From positions 62,001 to 126,000 of the forward strand of contig NZ_BSNY01000071.1 of assembly GCF_030160235.1 (NCBI RefSeq): a stretch of 64,000 nt of DNA, given 5' to 3'. Under the pieces are notes generated by a model, which did no database searches, was not told the DNA's origin, and saw only the letters and a list, made by a program, of their open reading frames with translations. The stretch is from Mesorhizobium huakuii (GTDB lineage Bacteria; Pseudomonadota; Alphaproteobacteria; Rhizobiales; Rhizobiaceae). This document shows, in pieces, positions 63,366 to 64,000 of the stretch (the stretch's first letter is position 1; each line of letters begins with the position of its first letter). Both the position numbers and the translations under genes were made by a program.

Positions 63366-64000
63366 CAAAGCCCGAGCATCAGGTCCATGTTCTGGACGGC
63401 GGCACCCGAGGCGCCCTTGCCGAGATTGTCATAGACCGCCAGCAGCAGCGCCTGCGCGCGCTTGTCGTTGGCAAAGACATAGACCTTCATGCGGTTGGTG
63501 CCGTTGTAGATCTCGGGGTCGATCTCCGGCATGCGCTCCAGATGCGCATAGGGCGCCACCTCGACCACGCCGCCCTTGATGGCGGCGAAATGGTCGGCAA
63601 TGGCGGCATGAAGTTCTGCGCCTGTCGGCACATGCTCGAGGCCGCCGAGTTGCAGCGGCACCACGGTGATCATGCCCTGGGCGAAATTGCCAACCGCCGG
63701 CTGCATGATCGGGTCATGCGACAGCTTTGCATAAGCCCGCAGTTCCGGCACATGCTTGTGCTGCAGGGTCAGGCCATAGGGCAGGAACTCCGAGGCGTCC
63801 TCGCCCTTGGCGACATAGTCCTCGATCATCGGGCGTCCGCCGCCCGAATAGCCGGAAATGCCGTTGACGGTGATCGGGAAATTGGCCGGCAGCAGGCCCG
63901 ATGTGACCAGGGGCCTCAGCGTTGCGATCGGTCCCTGCGGCCAGCAGCCAGGATTGGCGACGCGCTTGGCCGAGGCGATCGTCTTGGCTTGCTCCTTGTC
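63365..64000 (-). CDS. argC: N-acetyl-gamma-glutamyl-phosphate reductase, C-terminal part
   Basis: The window ends inside this gene; 211 codons are visible and the start is beyond 64000. The catalytic Cys is in RVANPGCWPQGPIATLRPLV, and later ITVNGISGYSGGGRPMIEDY and HVPELRAYAKLSHDPIMQPA. The short spacing and PGCWPQG wording mark it as the type 2 (short) ArgC. It reduces N-acetylglutamyl phosphate in arginine synthesis. Followed at once by the APH-like gene. Confidence 0.93.
   Translation of the reverse strand, partial: DKEQAKTIASAKRVANPGCWPQGPIATLRPLVTSGLLPANFPITVNGISGYSGGGRPMIEDYVAKGEDASEFLPYGLTLQHKHVPELRAYAKLSHDPIMQPAVGNFAQGMITVVPLQLGGLEHVPTGAELHAAIADHFAAIKGGVVEVAPYAHLERMPEIDPEIYNGTNRMKVYVFANDKRAQALLLAVYDNLGKGASGAAVQNMDLMLGL

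Overview
This 64 kb window looks like chromosomal DNA of a Mesorhizobium-type alphaproteobacterium (order Rhizobiales). The reasons are high G+C coding DNA, short rhizobial palindromic intergenic repeats, an Mg-type HemB without the zinc cysteines, a K+-independent-type H+-pyrophosphatase, a LdtR/LdtP pair, and the core orders nrdR-ribD-ribE-ribH-nusB and plsX-fabH-ihfA-merR. No database could be searched, so genus level is an inference from gene content.

Layout. 1-9.7 kb: end of a GT90-type glycosyltransferase, an aldo/keto reductase, a PPK2 polyphosphate kinase, a RibD-like reductase, a CobT-like VWA protein just behind hemB, an OafA-type acyltransferase and a DUF2066 protein. 9.7-18.4 kb: a 3-hydroxyisobutyryl-CoA hydrolase-like gene, the LdtR regulator and its probable target L,D-transpeptidase with a small secreted protein between them, a LuxR-type solo regulator, a Na+/H+ antiporter and glyA. 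18.4-24.1 kb: a secreted protein, a GlpM-like protein, then nrdR-ribD-ribE-ribH-nusB and an MFS transporter. 24.3-31.6 kb: an osmoprotectant ABC transporter in the OsmF-YehY-YehX-YehW order, an unusual glycosyltransferase and hppA. 31.8-36.9 kb: bamE divergent from a cytochrome bc1 chaperone, DUF177, plsX, fabH, ihfA and a MerR regulator. 36.9-39.6 kb: a DUF883 stress-type gene behind a GGAAC-N16-CGTT promoter, a His-rich exported peptide, a DUF5666-like protein, an XRE protein and YbaK.

39.7-44.5 kb is different. It has lower G+C, only short unfamiliar genes, two genes that each read through only if one base is restored, several stand-alone hairpins and no integrase. It ends at a tRNA-Pro(GGG) gene. 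A 16-bp perfect copy of the tRNA 3' end, inside a roughly 50-bp imperfect repeat, lies at 39727 just after ybaK. I read this as a 4.8-kb integrated element or remnant, and it is the main finding here.

44.6-51.8 kb is an exopolysaccharide cluster: polymerase/ligase, priming sugar-phosphate transferase, GT4 transferase and outer-membrane export lipoprotein. It is divergent from a Wzc/ExoP-like protein whose C-terminal kinase-like domain lacks a Walker A motif. 51.8-58.6 kb is a PotABCD-like ABC operon with an Asp/Glu-racemase-family enzyme and a GNAT protein, divergent from a GntR/FCD regulator with a perfect 15-bp palindrome between them. 58.6-64 kb holds a CelD-like acetyltransferase divergent from a NodB-like deacetylase with an altered motif, DUF2842, ctaA, an APH(6)-like kinase overlapping argC, and partial argC.
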